In this document: one piece after another, positions 44,812 through 56,334 of the stretch
Layout: each line of letters opens with the position of its first letter
Position numbering within the stretch: the stretch's first letter is position 1
Assembly (NCBI GenBank): GCA_022385805.1
Contig: MU277686.1
Span: 234,726 to 298,725 of the forward strand
Origin: Pilatotrama ljubarskyi
Lineage: Eukaryota > Basidiomycota > Agaricomycetes > Polyporales > Polyporaceae
DNA length: 64,000 bases
Reading direction: 5' to 3'
Position numbers and translations under genes: made by a program
The notes under the pieces: model-generated
The model's database searches: none
The model's input: the letters and a program-made list of their open reading frames with translations, nothing else
Told to the model about the DNA's origin: nothing

Positions 44812-47800
44812 CTAGTACACATACGACGCCGGAACGACACCCTCCTGCCCTGTACGCGTGTCGCGTGCGTACCACCATCTGGAAGTAATTCAGTCAGTGA
44901 GGATGCAAACATCAGCACACAGACAAGCAGCTACTCACGCATCATCTCTATCGTCCAGAATCTCGAGCTCTTGACCCGCCTTCACGGGCAGCTCGCCTTC
45001 GCCCTCCCCGTGGAAGGAGTAGCGCGCATATGCTGGTCGGCTCTCTTCGGGGCCGAGCGCACCACCCAGCGCGTCAGACGGCGTCTCTGCACGCAGGTAG
45101 TTACTCGCGTCTGGTCCGCTGAACGGATCGTCGTGAGCAGCACCGGCCGCTCCCGCACCTGCCGCGGCACCCGCGGTAGCGAGCCCTGCCTCTTTCTCGG
45201 CGTTGGGACCGAATGCGCTTGAGCCGAGGATGGTGGAGCGCGTAGCAGCGTTGATGTGCTCGAGAAGCGAGGACGGGCGGTGCGTCGAGTCGTCGTCCGC
45301 GTCGAGGTCTCCGGCGTCGAAGTTGCTCACCTTGTCGTCCCGCCGGGCGAACAGCGCCCAGAGGATCTCGATCAGGGCGAGCAGGAATACGATACCGGCA
45401 GCGATCGCAATCGAAATGAGGATAACAACACCGGTAGCGAGGAAGTCTGCAGACATAGTGTCAGTGAGTCGAGCGTCGACGAAGCTCTTTAGGTGTACTC
45501 ACGACGCTGGGTGAAGTCGATATTCACGAACGAGTGGAACAGTGCAGCCACGGTGCCAGGCGTGCCAGAGTCTGAGGTCGACACAACAAACGGCGTGAAG
45601 TTCTGGCCATCAAAGAGCGCAGAGGAGGCGTTCCCGAAGGACGAATCAGAGAGCGATCCAGAAACCATGAGCACGCGGTCCGACTCGATTACGTCGTTGC
45701 CGTCATGTGTATTTTGGAGAGGGACCATGATCAGCTGCGAAACCTCAGTCGTACCCTGAAGGGTAGAGCCTAAGGTGTCATGGTCAGCACAATTGTTTTG
45801 TACAAGAGTTCAACGACACTCACCAACGGAGTTCCAGGACTGGCCATTCCAAAAGTAGAGGAAGGGCGACGAGCCATCGGACGAACTGGTAAAGGTATAG
45901 TACGATTCAGCTTGAACCCCGCAACGAATGTTCGTTACACTCACCGACCAGCCGCAAAGACGCGGGCTGCGTTCCCGTTGTCCACCTCTACAGCTGTGAC
46001 GGGGCCAGGAAGGTCGCCACCGTTTCCAACAGAAGACCAGGTACTGTTCGAGAATGAATACGCCGCGACGTTCGCATGGGTACTATCCGCAAGAGCGATT
46101 GAGCCCGCCGCGATGAGCTCGTTGTTCTGCAACACGATTAGTACTTGCATCAGCAGAACAGCGGAACCACTTACCCCGGCGGGGACAACAGCCGAAACAT
46201 CACCCTGAATACCGTTCCCAAGCGCGCTCCACTGCTTATTCGTAGTATCGAGCGAGCAGATCGCGCGACACGGGCTCGACCCAGCCTGAGCAAACGAGCC
46301 AGCAACAACAACCGCATGGTCGCTCGCCGGCGACGCGGTGATCGACCTAACCGTCACGGTCGCGCCCGCGCTCGCCTGGAGCGGCTGGAGGCCCGCCGAG
46401 TCCCAGCGTTGGTTCGCCAGATCGTAGATTGCAAATCCGCTGCCCTCGATACCCGCGACGGTGAACTCCCCTCCCACGAAGAGCGAGTCGCCGCGGACGA
46501 GCAGGCTCCGCACCGTCCCGTTCGGCTGGTTGCCCCGCAGCGGCGTCACCGTGCGGCTCGCGTCGTCATAGATCGCGATATTCTGCGCCTGCGCGCCCGA
46601 TGCGGGCGAGGTGTACGAGAAGTTGCCGCCGATGATGACCAGTTCCTTCGACGACGAGCTGTTCGTCCAGAACGCGCCCGCGAGGACTGCCGGGGCAGGG
46701 GCAGGGGCGGGGGTCGGTAGCGGAGCGAGCGTGGTCGTCGTCTGGCGCTTGAAGACGCTCAGTACGTTGAAGGACGGGATCCAGCCGGCGCCTGCTCGGC
46801 GATGATGCGAGCGGCGACTCTTGGCGGTGGCGGCGGTCGAGTTCGTAGCGGTCGAGTCGAATTGGACACCGAGCGGGGTGACCTGGGGCTGGCCGTCCTT
46901 GCCATTCTCCAGCATCACGAAGCCAGACGCGCCGAAGCGCAGAGACGTCGCGACATTGCCGGCAACGAACTGCGGCATGTTCGACGTGCCGTTGCCGACC
47001 AACGTCATCGACCCGACGAGGAACCCGCCGCTGTTCACCCAGGAGGAGCTCGAGACGTCCCAGGCTGCGAACCCAGCGGCGTTCTGGCCCTCCGACGCGC
47101 CAGACGACGCGAAGAGCTTCGTAAAGTTGCCGGCGACGAGGACCTGGTTGTTGGAGGTGTCGAGAGATGCGACTGCCCCGTCAACGCCGCCTGCAAGCGC
47201 GGACCACGAGTTGCCGGACACTGAGTACGCGGCAATGCCTTTTAGGGCGCTGTTGGATGATTTGGCGGTGTCGGAGAAGGATCCTCCGACGAACACCTTG
47301 TCGCCGTCAACGACCAGGGACGTCACGGGACCGTTCAGGCCGTCGTTCGGCAGCGCTGCAAGGGCACCGTTCTTGAACACCACAATGTTCGACGCGCCGG
47401 ACGCCGATCCAGAGGACAACGAGAACCGACCACCGAGGAACACAGCGCCGGACGGATGGTGCGCTACGGCCGCAATGGAGGGCGTAGAAGACGACGCGAC
47501 CGACGCAGCACCACCGAGGGCGTTCAGAAAGTCAAATCCGACACTATCGAGCGCGGTGACCGCAGAAGTGGACAGGACGGAGGATGCGCTCGACGTCGAC
47601 GAGGCACCCAAGGGCCACTCGAGGAAGCCAAACCCGCGCTCGGCAGCCGCAGTCGAGTTGCTCCCAGCCGACGAGTTCGAGTTCGCGGTCACGTTCGGGC
47701 TAGTCAGAATCAACTGCACCCGATCCGCGACGAGTTCATACTTGCCGTTCTGGCCTGTACCGACGGGATTGTCATCAAGCTGCATCTCTATCGTCGTCTG

Positions 47801-49429
47801 GAAGTCAGGCGAGGTGGGCACGACAGGGCCGCGGTAAATGAGCGTCGCGTTATCCTGCGTGTTCTGCTGTGAAACCGTCGTGACCCATGGCTGCTGCCCG
47901 CCGCCAGGGAAGACTGTGACCTTGACCAAGGTACGGAGTGCGCAGTCCTGGAAGTTCGTGCATCCGGGTACGAGCAGGTTGATGTCGTACTGGCCGGACG
48001 CGGACACGTACGGCATCCACGTGAAACTAGGCCCTGAGGCAGAAGAGGTGCCGACGTCTACGGTCGAGACGAGCACGGCCTGTGTCGTACCAGGGATGGA
48101 CGTGTCCGCGTCCTTCTCCTGCCAGTTGCCTGTGCGTGCGGTGCTCGAGGGACCGGGCGCGAAGCACGACGGGCCATTCTGCGAGTCGATCGCCGAAGCG
48201 AACGCGCCGGAAGAGAGGAGCTGGAGGAGATGAAGGCCGGGACCAGCGCCCTGCCACTCCGAGAGCGTCAGCTGGAAGCCGGTGACGTCCACGTCCGAAT
48301 CAAACAGGAAGTCCTGGTACGGCACAGACGAGTCGGTGAGGAGCGGGCATGTGTCCGTGCAGGTCTTGTTCTGGTTGTCCGTGGGATCGAAGTAATGCAG
48401 ACGCTGGACAGCGTTGTCCGGGATGGTGGCGACGCTGCAGGATGCTCAGCCGAATACGCTCAAAACACGCGTCTTCCCTTACCTAAAGCCCGTGGTACCG
48501 CGGCCATTCAAGAACGTATTCCCGAGACGAACGCCTCTCGCCGTAAGGAACGCAAACTTCCTGACGGTGATGACGGCCTTGTTGCCATCGGCGGCCAACC
48601 ACGTATTGCCGGGCCCGTCTGCACCGGCAGGGCAGAGAATGTTCGACACGTTACTGAACTGGCCGTCAGAGGAAGAGGGACCGGCGCTCACGTCGGGGGG
48701 TTGAAGTGGGACGGGGACAAGGGATGAGGAGAAGGGGGTAGCCCCCGATGAGAAGGGCACGTTCGGGTTGTTTGTGCTGTTGAGCGGGGCAGAGCTGTTG
48801 CCAAAAGCCACAAAGAAGGAGCCGGAGAAGAAAAGACTGGATTGGGACGAGTTGGTCGTGATAGACAAGACTTCGGCGGCCGCGCCTGTCAGCCCGCCGA
48901 AGGGGGCAGCAGACCAGGAGGAAGATGCGGTATCCCAGACCGCGACGGACGCGCCCGGAGAGTTGAAGTGACCACCTGCCCAAACCTGCTTCCTCGAGGA
49001 GTCGCAGTAGAGTGCATGAACGGCGCCGTTGGGCCCGTTGGTGCCGAGAGACGAGAAGGACCCAGAGGCGGAGTACGAGGCGATGTTACTCGCAGACGCG
49101 TCTCCGATGGAGGAGAAGTTCCCTGCAACGTAGAAAACGTCTCCAATCGCGCAGCCGGCGAGAATGCTACCGCCAGGATTTGTGGACGCGAGCTTGGAGA
49201 GCGAGCCGTCTGAGGAACGAGCGAGTAGAGATGAGGTTGAGGGGTCAAATGTTACCGAGGACGAATTTGTGACCAGATCGAGGCCTGCAAAAGCACCCGC
49301 AAGGCCAACCTTGCCCATGGCGGCAAAGTTGACGAGGGGAGAGCTGGCCAGGACGGCATTTGCGCATACAGCGAGGATGAGGTATGCAGTCGTGAGAGGG
49401 CGTGATCTGCGCCTTGATTTGCACGCCAT
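44812..49429 (-). CDS. RAX2: Cortical polarity marker RAX2-like, with C-terminal SH3 domain
   Basis: A type I membrane protein that marks growth or division sites. It starts at 49429 with a signal peptide (MACKSRRRSRPLTTAYLILA and a hydrophobic run to about residue 28). A roughly 1,200-residue ectodomain with kelch/propeller-like repeats follows (patterns such as VFYVAGNFSSIGDASASNIA, QVWAGGHFNSPG, VFVGGSFSDTA, VLVAGNFTKLF), rich in Asn-X-Ser/Thr. One membrane helix (TGVVILISIAIAAGIVFLLA, about 45420) leads to a cytoplasmic tail. The last two exons join ELPVKAGQELEILDDRDDA to WWYARDTRTGQEGVVPASYV, making an SH3 domain at the very end, with the stop at 44812-44814. About 1,400 residues in total, with introns near 48430, 46170, 45920, 45800, 45480 and 44900. 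Confidence 0.88.
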
Positions 49430-50300
49430 GGGGACGGTGTGCAGGGGAGGGGGTATCTTGCACAAAGAGGGGAGAAGAGACGAGGCAGGAGTCGGCTGAG
49501 ACCCTCGCGTCGAACTGGAAGGACTGGTCGATGTCCGCAACGGTGTTGCGCGTGTTGAGCGCGTTGACGACAACCGCCCACGCGACATCACTCAACATTG
49601 CTTATGTAACTAGCGTCCCTTTTCGGGAAACTTATCGGGCGCCTAAGCTACTCCTGCTGCCTACACCAGAAACCACCGCAACGGCCCAGTGCCGACGAAG
49701 GCCATAATACGTATATGCTTTCTGTCATATCATCCGTCTGGAAGCTGGACCTGGATTTCACCTCCGGCATCACTTTCGTATGTTCGGACAGCTTATCGTG
49801 ATAGTCGTGAGCTGGTGGTCGCTATCCGTTCTCAGTACTTACTCTGTACTTGAAGGGCCTTCTTACACAGAATCTGCCATGGTGGCCTGCAGAAGCCTGC
49901 AGAGTAAAAGTGCTCCTTTCCTCCGGATATTTCCTGTAGGTATTCCCAATATCCCACCAGAATTGTTGAGTGCTCGTGGCAGATGGCCCGGCTGGTGCGG
50001 TCAGGTCTTTTCCAGCTACAGCAGAGAGGTCACAGGACACACTCTCGTGGGACTCCCGGTGGCCGCTCTCCTTGGCCCCTGATCCAATCGGTGCGCAAGA
50101 ATCAACCCATGAATCAGCGCGGCGGCCATTTCCCCACGTCCTCACACGCCCACGGCGCGCGAAAGATTATACTGCACTCGCTAAGCCTTCGCCAAAGGCC
50201 TATCGCGGTCCCGGACGCCGCGAAGCCTCGGTATATAAAGCCTGGTCTGTCTTGCTTGAGTGTCATCATCCCGCAACAAGGGCACCCCAAGACTTCCACT
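49430..50300. promoter_or_regulatory. Divergent promoter region with TATA box
   Basis: 871 bp between RAX2 (-) and the dioxygenase gene (+). A TATATAAAG box at 50232-50240 lies about 65 nt before the dioxygenase ATG. The 49700-49960 part is less GC-rich. No other gene is supported. Confidence 0.55.
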
Positions 50301-51679
50301 ATGGCCTCTGAGCAGCAGATGAAGAACCCGCTCCTTGTGGGGCGTGCGATCCGTGCGCAGCTCGAGCACGAAGTCCCGCAGGACCTCCCGCTCGAGCGCG
50401 ACTTCCGCGAAGACTCGGGCTACACAATCACAGATCAGTGAGCACCTTGCTATGGCTGCACTCTTGTCACAATGCTCATCGAGCTACGCAGTGTTCAGGA
50501 GCTTCACAAGAGCCTCTGCAAGGACCCCCGGACGCTGGAGCTGATCACCTCCCTCGTCTCGCACCTTCACGCCTTTGCGCGCGAGACCCAGCTGACACAT
50601 GCTGAGTGGACGAAGGCCGTCAAGTTCCTCACGCGTGCCGGGAAAGAGAGCACCGAATACAAGAACGAGTTTGTGCTTTTGAGCGACTGCATGGGTTTGA
50701 GTGCCCTTGTGGATGAGATCAATCATCCCAAGCCTGCGGTGAGTTTGCAGCTGCCATCGAATTTCCGCTTCATGTCTGACTAAACGATAATCTCAGGGCT
50801 GCACGGATGGATGCGAACCAGGTCCTTTTTACACAGACGACGCGCCAACAGTTCCCTCCGGTTCGTCGCTCGCGAAACCTGGCACGCAGGGCGAGTCGAT
50901 GGCCTTCATTGGCACGGTGAAGAACCTCAAGGGGGAGGGCGTTAAGGATGCCACTGTCGACGTGGTCAGTGCAATTCGCCATCCGGATGATCCGTTTTGC
51001 TGAGGACTCATGTCATCTTGATGCAGTGGCAAGCCGACGGAGACGGCGTGTACGACATCCAGTACCCCGATCGCGAAGAGCCCAATGACCGAGGTAAGAT
51101 CCTCGCCAACCCCGACGGCACCTTCAGCTACCGCGGAATCCTCCCCACCGCTTACCCCATTGTACGTCTTCTCGGCCGCCTCTGCGCTAGTGTCAGGTTC
51201 TGAGATCCCTCCACACAGCCCAGCGACGGACCTACTGGAGAACTTCTGCATGTGCTAGGTCAGCCAAAACCCCTTCGGGACATGTCCGAGTTTGCTGACA
51301 TAGGTTGACGCGCAGGCCGCCATCCTCACCGCGCGTCTCACATCCACTTCACGGTCAAGGCCCCCGGATATGACGAGTGCGTCCCCTTCCTTCTCGATGC
51401 ACCTTTGATAGTCGCTGACGTATAATCGCTAGCTTGACGACGGCGCTCTACCCCTCGCACTCCCCCTTCCTCGGGACAGACCCGGTGTTCGCGACGAAGA
51501 AGTCACTCATCTGCCAGCTGACGGAAGAACGTGATCCGCAGCGCTGGGCTGAGCTCGGCTTCAAGGAGGGTGAGGTGCGCGGCGGGCGCGTGTGGGTGTG
51601 GAAGTACGACTTTGTACTCCCAACGGTCGAGGAGGTCGAGGAGCTCAAGAAGGCGCGCGCCAAGAAGTCGAAGCTGTAA
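50301..51679 (+). CDS. Intradiol ring-cleavage dioxygenase, hydroxyquinol 1,2-dioxygenase-like
   Basis: It cleaves the ring between two ortho hydroxyls with Fe(III); the hydroxyquinol type yields maleylacetate. Seven exons, 50301-50437, 50492-50738, 50797-50964, 51027-51161, 51219-51258, 51316-51376 and 51433-51679, join to 344 residues. The N-terminal helical dimerisation domain (ELHKSLCKDPRTLELITSLV onward) is followed by the beta-barrel catalytic domain. Iron ligands are visible as Tyr193 (DGDGVYDIQYPD), Tyr227 (GILPTAYPI), and His251 and His253 in GRHPHRASHIHF. The linker domain GCTDGCEPGPFYTDDAP is typical of catechol/hydroxyquinol enzymes, so this is not a secreted extradiol or protocatechuate type; no signal peptide is seen. 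Choice of hydroxyquinol over catechol rests on overall likeness and on the reductase at 18703. Confidence 0.88.
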
Positions 51680-51975
51680 TCGGTCATCTCCGTTACAGGC
51701 TATGATAAGAGAGTGGACGTCGATGCAGTTGTTCAACCAAGGCCTCGGCGGGTTGTGTAAAGTGTATAATAGTGCGCTTATAGGGATGACGCATAATGGA
51801 TGGTTTGGACGGAGCAGCCAATGGCATGGAGCGTATTCCTCAGTCGGGTAACGTCTTGTACGAACTTACCGACCGTGCACTCGTAGGCACTCGTACTCGT
51901 ACTCGGATTTGACCGGTCTAAGTAGCATGTCCGAGAGATCAGGCGGCGGAGAAGCAAGGATGGCATTGTGCATTT

Positions 51976-52613
51976 CTATCCCCTCTTAACAACAATATCG
52001 CCGGCGTCCAGCTTGAGGCCCACAGGGTTCGCATGTGGGGAGTACATGTCAAGTTTCCTGAAAACAAAGCGAAGCAAGCTCCATCAGTCACAACACACCG
52101 ATACACACATGGCAGAAATTCATGGAATGATGCAAGAGGGACACGCACTGAGGGAACCGGTACCGGTGCACGACTGGAGGCTTCGCGTCCGCGACGAGCA
52201 GCGTCTCGTCCGACCCCTGCGCAGAGAGCAAAAGGTGCTTGAATCCGGTGTTCTTCCACACCTGGGCGGGCGTCATCGTTCGCGCGACGTACTTCGCGAT
52301 GGGGTTCTCGTCGCCCGGCGCGGGGGCATACTTATAGAACGCGATGACGCCAAGCGATGCGAGTGCGACCCTGCGCCAGAACGGCGTATTGAACACTGGG
52401 ACATCAAGCGGCAGTCTTGAGCTCTCGATGGTTCAGAATATGGCAGGGACGAGCAGAGTACGCACCCTCAGGCGGGTACTCGTTCGTATCGTGGTGCTCC
52501 TCGTGGTGGTGCTCGTCGTGAGCATGCGAAGACGCCGCTCTACGCTGGATGAGAATAGTGCCAGCCTGCCGGGTAGGGCGAACAAGTGCCCCGGCCGCCC
52601 TAGCAACAGACAT
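51976..52613 (-). CDS. Complex I accessory subunit NUXM-like (fungal 17.8 kDa type)
   Basis: A mitochondrial membrane-arm subunit of NADH:ubiquinone oxidoreductase found in fungi. The start at 52613 (MSVARAAGALVRPTRQAGTI) gives an Arg-rich presequence, then a His/Glu-rich stretch (HAHDEHHHEEHHDTNEYPPE). After splicing comes the membrane segment (NTPFWRRVALASLGVIAFYK) and the conserved YAPAPGDENPIAKYVAR, then TLLVADAKPPVVHRYRFPQ. A last intron (about 52060-52115) leads to KLDMYSPHANPVGLKLDAGD and the stop at 51976-51978. Total is about 157 residues, near the family length. It is convergent with the dioxygenase gene. Confidence 0.8.
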
Positions 52614-53076
52614 GTCGCCGAAGTTGAGAATGGGATGAGGTCGATGTCAGTCGGGTCGTCCTCCTCGTCCTCCCGTTCGTTGACGCTGCAGTGTATTACG
52701 TAATCGGGCGCCCGCTGTCAGCGGCCGTCGCGCGAGACTCGGAGGCGTTCCCAGCTCGCTGTGAACTCTCATCTTCTTGTCTCGAAATGTGCTCGTACGA
52801 CGTCTTCTAGCCTGATTGGCCTCTTCGCTGCTGTCGCTGTGTCTGGGCAGAATTGCAATCTTGGTATCTTGCTCGTTTCGTGTCTCCATGGGCATGTCAG
52901 CCTCCGAAGACATGCACGATTGTCAGCCTCGCTGGACGGCATATATAGCTGAGAATGTCACCTACGTGACCCTCAGCACTCTAGCATACTAGTGACTCCG
53001 TATTCTGCGACTATACCCGCTCATCTATCTCGCTGAAGGCCGATACGCTCGTTAACTCGCAAACTGACTCCCCGCC
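52614..53076. promoter_or_regulatory. Divergent promoter region
   Basis: 463 bp between NUXM (-) and the next gene (+). A TATATAGC string is at 52940-52947, about 130 nt before the plus-strand ATG. No coding content is seen. Confidence 0.4.
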
Positions 53077-53562
53077 ATGTCTTCGACCTCTCGAACGCGT
53101 CCGCCCCTCCTGCCCGTTGCCATCTCCCAGTCGCCCCTCTTGTCTGGCGCGCTGCCGGACGACCTTTTCTCCCATCTCGCGAAGCCCTTGCCCACCATTA
53201 CGATTGGTCTCCACGACCCTTCCTCGCCCCACGATGGTGCCTACCGCCTAATACCCAGCGACAAGGAAGTCCACTGGCCGATGCCGCCATCCCTATCCTC
53301 GTCCTCCTCCGATAGCCCTACTAGCCCCGTTGCGCCGATCTCGCCGAGAGAGGTCATTGCGCTACTCAATCTCCTCGAGAGCATGGAGAACGACGTCGCA
53401 ACAGAAGTGCAGCGTGTGCGCCTCGGCATCCAGGAAACGCGCATGCTCGTTCGGGAGTGCAGGGAGGATTGCAGGGCGCGCACAGCCGACAGGCAAGAGA
53501 GGCAGGATAGGGAGCGTAGGGAAACGAAGGGCCCCGACGATGATTTTTGGCTGGGTATGTAG
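53077..53562 (+). CDS. Small unknown protein with C-terminal charged helix
   Basis: A 161-residue single-exon frame that I do not recognise. The N-terminal half has an ordered-looking stretch (LLSGALPDDLFSHLAKPLPT, then ITIGLHDPSSPHDGAYRLIP). A Ser/Pro-rich linker follows, then a long amphipathic helix (REVIALLNLLESMENDVATE onward to an Arg/Glu-rich end) that could form a coiled coil. The ATG has the good Kozak-type context CCGCCATGT. The stop at 53560-53562 follows the tail DDDFWLGM. Sequence character and the clear upstream promoter space argue for a real gene. Confidence 0.55.
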   Translation: MSSTSRTRPPLLPVAISQSPLLSGALPDDLFSHLAKPLPTITIGLHDPSSPHDGAYRLIPSDKEVHWPMPPSLSSSSSDSPTSPVAPISPREVIALLNLLESMENDVATEVQRVRLGIQETRMLVRECREDCRARTADRQERQDRERRETKGPDDDFWLGM

Positions 53563-54010
53563 ATTGGTTCTTTGTAGGCCTGGTGCATGCAGAACCTCTG
53601 AGGGCCTGCTAGTTAGTACCTTCGCGGGCCAGTTGGAGGCTCGAGGATACCGATGCGTCACTTGGGTGGCCTATCCGCTCTGGCTGAGCCTTGCAAACAT
53701 CATGATCAAGAACTCGACACGAGATTGGCACATGAGAGGCACAGAGAGAGGGCACGAATATGCAGTACCTTTAACCTGAGCTGATTTGCACCTCCCGCCT
53801 CACGTCCGGCTGATATGAGTGTACCTGGGCACTGGACGTCGGACCCTGGGGCCACAGCTGCTGTTGATCATCGGTCAAGACAGCGATCATAATACGGTAC
53901 ATAAGACAGTCTGACAGAGCTCAACGCGCGTACTAGAGGTTGCCGCACGCGCTCAAGTTCTACCCTAGCTCTTCGCTGCAAAGACCAACCAGGCCGAAAG
54001 TACTGGCACC

Positions 54011-54790
54011 ATGGATGATATTCTCCATGTACATCGTCCTCCTCACGAGATCCCCCCGCCCGACGCGTCTGTTCTGCCTTCATTCGTTCTGATTGCGCCT
54101 CCGCCATACATGAGTCCACGGACAAAGCAAACAGTTCCCTCCCTCTGCGATGCGTGGCGTGCTGCGCTCGCCGAATTACCCTTGGATATTGCGGCTCGAT
54201 TCACCGTCAAGGAGGCCCGGCTCAATGCTCAGGCTCTCGCTCAGGAGTTTGGGACGTTCGATTGCATAGTCTCGCCTGCCAATGCATTCGGTATTATGGA
54301 TGGCGGGTAAGTTACGTGCTTCTGTATCACCAGCCTGAGAGACAGGCTAGTCAGACCGTTCATTTGTATACCTGGCCTTGAGCCGTGCATTCATCATTGA
54401 CGGTGACGCCTGGGCCCTGACGAACGCCGTGCAAGACGTGCTGCGCAAGCGGCATGGAGGTTATCTCCCTCCTGCCAGTGGGTGCTGTACAATGGTCCCA
54501 CTGCCACCCACCCTCACCGCATCGAACCCCCTGGGGTGCACCTCGGTCGCGGTTGTGCCGACCATGCGCACGCCGGAAAGTGTATCGTGGCACCGCGACC
54601 TCCTCTAGGAGTGCATGTGGAATCTGCTCACTGCGCTCTGGCAATGGCACGGAGGCGACTGACCCGACGGTGCGCCACCGGTGCTGTTGACCGGGCTAGG
54701 GACCGGAAATGGTGGGATATGATTCGATAAGCGTGCGAAGCAGATGTTCCTTGCGGCGCTCACCTTTGCTCGTGGGTGGGGCGAGCAACC
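54011..54790 (+). pseudogene. Macro-domain protein, disrupted
   Basis: Exon 1 (54011-54306) encodes an intact N-terminus ending in the macro-domain loop FDCIVSPANAFGIMDGG. After an intron the family continues with LALSRAFIIDGDAWALTNAV, GGYLPPAS, VAVVPTMRTPESVSWHRDLL, ECMWNLLTALWQWHGG and VLLTGLGTGNGGI, then FDKRAKQMFLAALTFARGW. In that single frame there are three stop codons (TAG 54606-54608, TGA 54660-54662, TGA 54720-54722). In addition, no AG acceptor that I can find between 54320 and 54360 keeps exon 1 in frame with exon 2. Macro domains bind or hydrolyse ADP-ribose derivatives. All blocks are in order, so decay appears recent. Confidence 0.75.
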
Positions 54791-55660
54791 ACCAAACAAC
54801 AAATATTAAAAGATAATGGCAGCACTAGTGTGTACCCAGACAATGTAAGCGATGAACTCGAACTTTTCATAGCCTTTTCTTACCTTGCAGTACTGTGTGC
54901 TCATGACCAGCATACGAGGCCCGCAGAACGGCCCGAAAGCCGGATACCGGGGTACGCCTGCTGTCCAAGTTGGTGTGCGGATAAGTACTGTACTTGGAGA
55001 GCGTCGGAGACACTCGTGGCATCACGCATGCCAGATGTTACGCTCTGGCTTTTCAAGTATGCAGGGTCAAGTCAAACTCTTCAGGCGATGATGCATGTAT
55101 GCCATTGTGAGAATTAGGTACGCGTTGTTCTCAAGCTGAGCTTTGAGCGACATTCCGCGTCGCGGCAAGCGCATGCAGGTGCAAGATTCTATGTGTATGG
55201 TGGCGGTGCACGTGCCTACAGGTGCCTACCCTTGGAAACAGAGGACCCGATCGGGTACTACAGTACTGCGCGGTGTGCCCCTCGCAGCGGCATAGCAAGT
55301 GCCGATCCTAGTCTCCGCGGTACGAGGAGCAGATACTGCAGGAGACTTGGTGGTTAGAATCTTTTGAGGGGGCTCGCTGGTCGCGATGCTCCAGGGTCCA
55401 AGCATGCTCTGGGTCACGGGCCTGTTCCCGATCTGGGCCTGTTAGCAGCACTATATAGAAACGCGGAGGCACCGCGCCCGGGCGCGCTGAACCTTGCTAC
55501 CTCCTCTATCCCTATCCACATTCTCCTCCTCCCACCTCCATCGTCCCCCTCCCCAGTTCTCGCGATTGCGCGCGATGTGTACGCCCGTTTGCTCGCTACG
55601 CTGTGAGGAGGCCACGACTGACCTCAGGCCGCCGGACCACCGTCCACCTTGGGAACCTAC
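54791..55660. other. Intergenic region
   Basis: 870 bp without a supported gene. Pyrimidine-rich DNA at 55490-55560 probably belongs to the promoter or 5' UTR of the next gene, and CTATATAG at 55452-55459 may be its TATA element. Confidence 0.4.
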
Positions 55661-56159
55661 ATGCATGTAGCCGCTGCTCCGACTACCCAGCCGCCCGTCC
55701 CGCCCAAGCCGACGCGCAAGCCGTCCATCGACCCCGAGGCCGCGCAGAAGCTCGAGAAGAGCCTCGCGCAGCGGCCAGACAAGCACGACCTCATCGAGCG
55801 CAACATCCTCAAAGGTGCACACGCGGCACCGCCTCGTTGTGATGATGGTCAGCTCATGTGAGAGGATGATGCTGCAGATGATAGTGTAGCGCCGGCGTTG
55901 CAAGCTGCGAAGGAGAAGTTGCAGCGCTCGCAGCTCGAAGTGAGTCGGAGATACGGAGATGTTATGTGGCGGGTCGTGCGCGGGGGCTAATCGCGATGAT
56001 ACGTACAGGACAGGCTTGAACATGCGCTCCAGGCGAGGCCCAAGCCTGAAGAACTGATCAAGGAGGGCATTCTACAGGGTGAGGGCTTTCGATCATGAGG
56101 GCGTATCCATGGCATCTCATCTTCTACACACAACAGAGACGGACGCCCCTCCGGCTTGA
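55661..56159 (+). CDS. Small RPEL-repeat protein
   Basis: Four exons, 55661-55814, 55878-55939, 56009-56078 and 56137-56159, join to 102 residues. Two RPEL repeats are visible: KLEKSLAQRPDKHDLIERNI at about residues 28-50 and LEHALQARPKPEELIKEGIL near residues 75-95. In animal MRTF and Phactr proteins this motif binds monomeric actin. In the linker, the exon 2 segment LQAAKEKLQRSQLE is a likely helix. The N-terminus is Pro-rich (PPVPPKPTRKPS) and could bind an SH3 domain. The start is the first ATG in frame; an additional upstream exon cannot be excluded. The function in fungi is not established. It is convergent with the next gene (175 bp apart). Confidence 0.75.
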
Positions 56160-56334
56160 AAGGGCGGCCCATAATAGGGAATTAGGCTTTACGCGTTGCG
56201 GTCTAGGATATCAATATGTACGAGTAGTGTGGGGAGTGCGTCCTGTACGTTTAGTGAGCGCGTCAGCGGGTGCTCGGGGGAGAATTTATGACCGAGTTCG
56301 ACTCACCGCTTCGCGAGCGTAGTAGTTGTCCAAC

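Noticed and set aside
46821..47837. Plus-strand frame of 338 codons inside RAX2
   Set aside because: Antisense shadow of the RAX2 ectodomain; no domain and no promoter.
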